64,000 nt of DNA. It comes from Xestospongia bergquistia (lineage: Eukaryota > Porifera > Demospongiae > Haplosclerida > Petrosiidae). The stretch is from NCBI GenBank assembly GCA_963965975.1, contig OZ014411.1, forward strand, positions 7,301,001 through 7,365,000, in the 5' to 3' direction. The translations under genes and the position numbers were made by a program. The notes beneath the pieces were generated by a model that ran no database searches, was not told the origin of the DNA, and worked only from the letters and a program-made list of their open reading frames with translations. Shown piece by piece: positions 63,495 through 64,000 of the stretch (position 1 is the first letter of the stretch; each line of letters starts with the position of its first letter).

Positions 63495-64000
63495 ATAAAT
63501 TTTAAATAATTGCTTTTCAAGTAGTTGAGTCTTCTGTTTGATCATATCCCTTTTTATAAAAAATTCTTGACACAAACTTATATTATTCTGTGAAAGGTTT
63601 AATATTTTAGTTTTGTTTATTTTACTGTAACCAAGTTCTGTTATTATAAGTACTTGGTTATCTTAGCTTTGAGATTTGCTCTTTAATACCTTTTCCTGTT
63701 TTGTTTACATTGTTATATAATAACTATTTTATTAAGACATTGGGTATAATGCATGGATGTATTAAAATCATTTGACAATATTATTTTTGTTACCCAACAC
63801 CATTGTGCCCTCGTTCTTAATGATAACATGAACATTTGCTCTAGCTTTAATTAACGTATCAGCTACAGTTAGTACAGTGTAGGAATTACAAATCATATAA
63901 TATTGCAATATACAAAGCTGATAACATTGCTACAATTTCTAGACTCTTGGCAAACAATGACCTCGGTATTTGAAACACAAGCACTTTCATGAATCATCAA
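63495..64000. repeat. Direct repeat, right copy (runs off the window)
   Basis: Nearly identical to 59890-60415, with scattered single-base differences and one small deletion (near 63950). Confidence 0.85.

Overview
The window reads as an AT-rich, compact, intron-bearing metazoan nuclear genome, most probably a demosponge (Amphimedon-like). This is inferred from very short introns (often 35-150 bp) with GT..AG ends, a tandem family of receptor tyrosine kinases of a lineage-specific type, and dense small DNA transposons. No rRNA, tRNA, CRISPR or bacterial-type operon was seen.

Layout. 1-957 (-) is the N-terminal part of a spermine/polyamine oxidase-like flavoenzyme. 1841-3080 (+) is a complete three-exon cytidine deaminase. 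From 5890 to 45491 lies an all-plus-strand array of related single-pass receptors. Copy A (7015-8832) has no kinase. B (11762-14366), D (29326-32120) and E (39625-45491) are intact 12-exon receptor tyrosine kinases. C (17930-20678) has a homopolymer frameshift. All share a signal peptide, a Cys-rich ectodomain that I cannot assign to a known fold, one membrane helix and, except A, a complete tyrosine kinase domain. A to D each carry the same GC-box-like motif and a conserved untranslated first exon. A and B also carry a short alternative 3' tail with a YxxI motif that is in phase with the membrane exon, so kinase and kinase-less isoforms are possible.

The array is interrupted by a 4.3-kb Gypsy-type LTR retrotransposon (22789-27120, 5-bp target duplication) and by a C2H2 zinc-finger cluster: one intact gene at 35680-36855, one broken by a 1.2-kb TIR element, and one fused to a stray copy of the receptor signal-peptide exon at 38088-38879.

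After the array, 47011-51792 (+) encodes an eight-exon serine/threonine protein kinase with a MITE in its fourth intron. From 51.8 kb to the end the window is a graveyard of mobile elements, mostly on the minus strand: a Tigger/Jerky-like transposase, a BED-finger hAT transposase, a Penelope-like element (RT plus GIY-YIG) followed by a hammerhead-ribozyme-like motif, a non-LTR retroelement fragment, and a Tc1-like DDE transposase with a spliceosomal intron, set between 0.5-kb direct repeats.

Recurrent theme: a TAGGCGTGG-like box (either orientation) lies close upstream of nearly every gene start here, in unrelated families. It is a good candidate for a shared promoter element.
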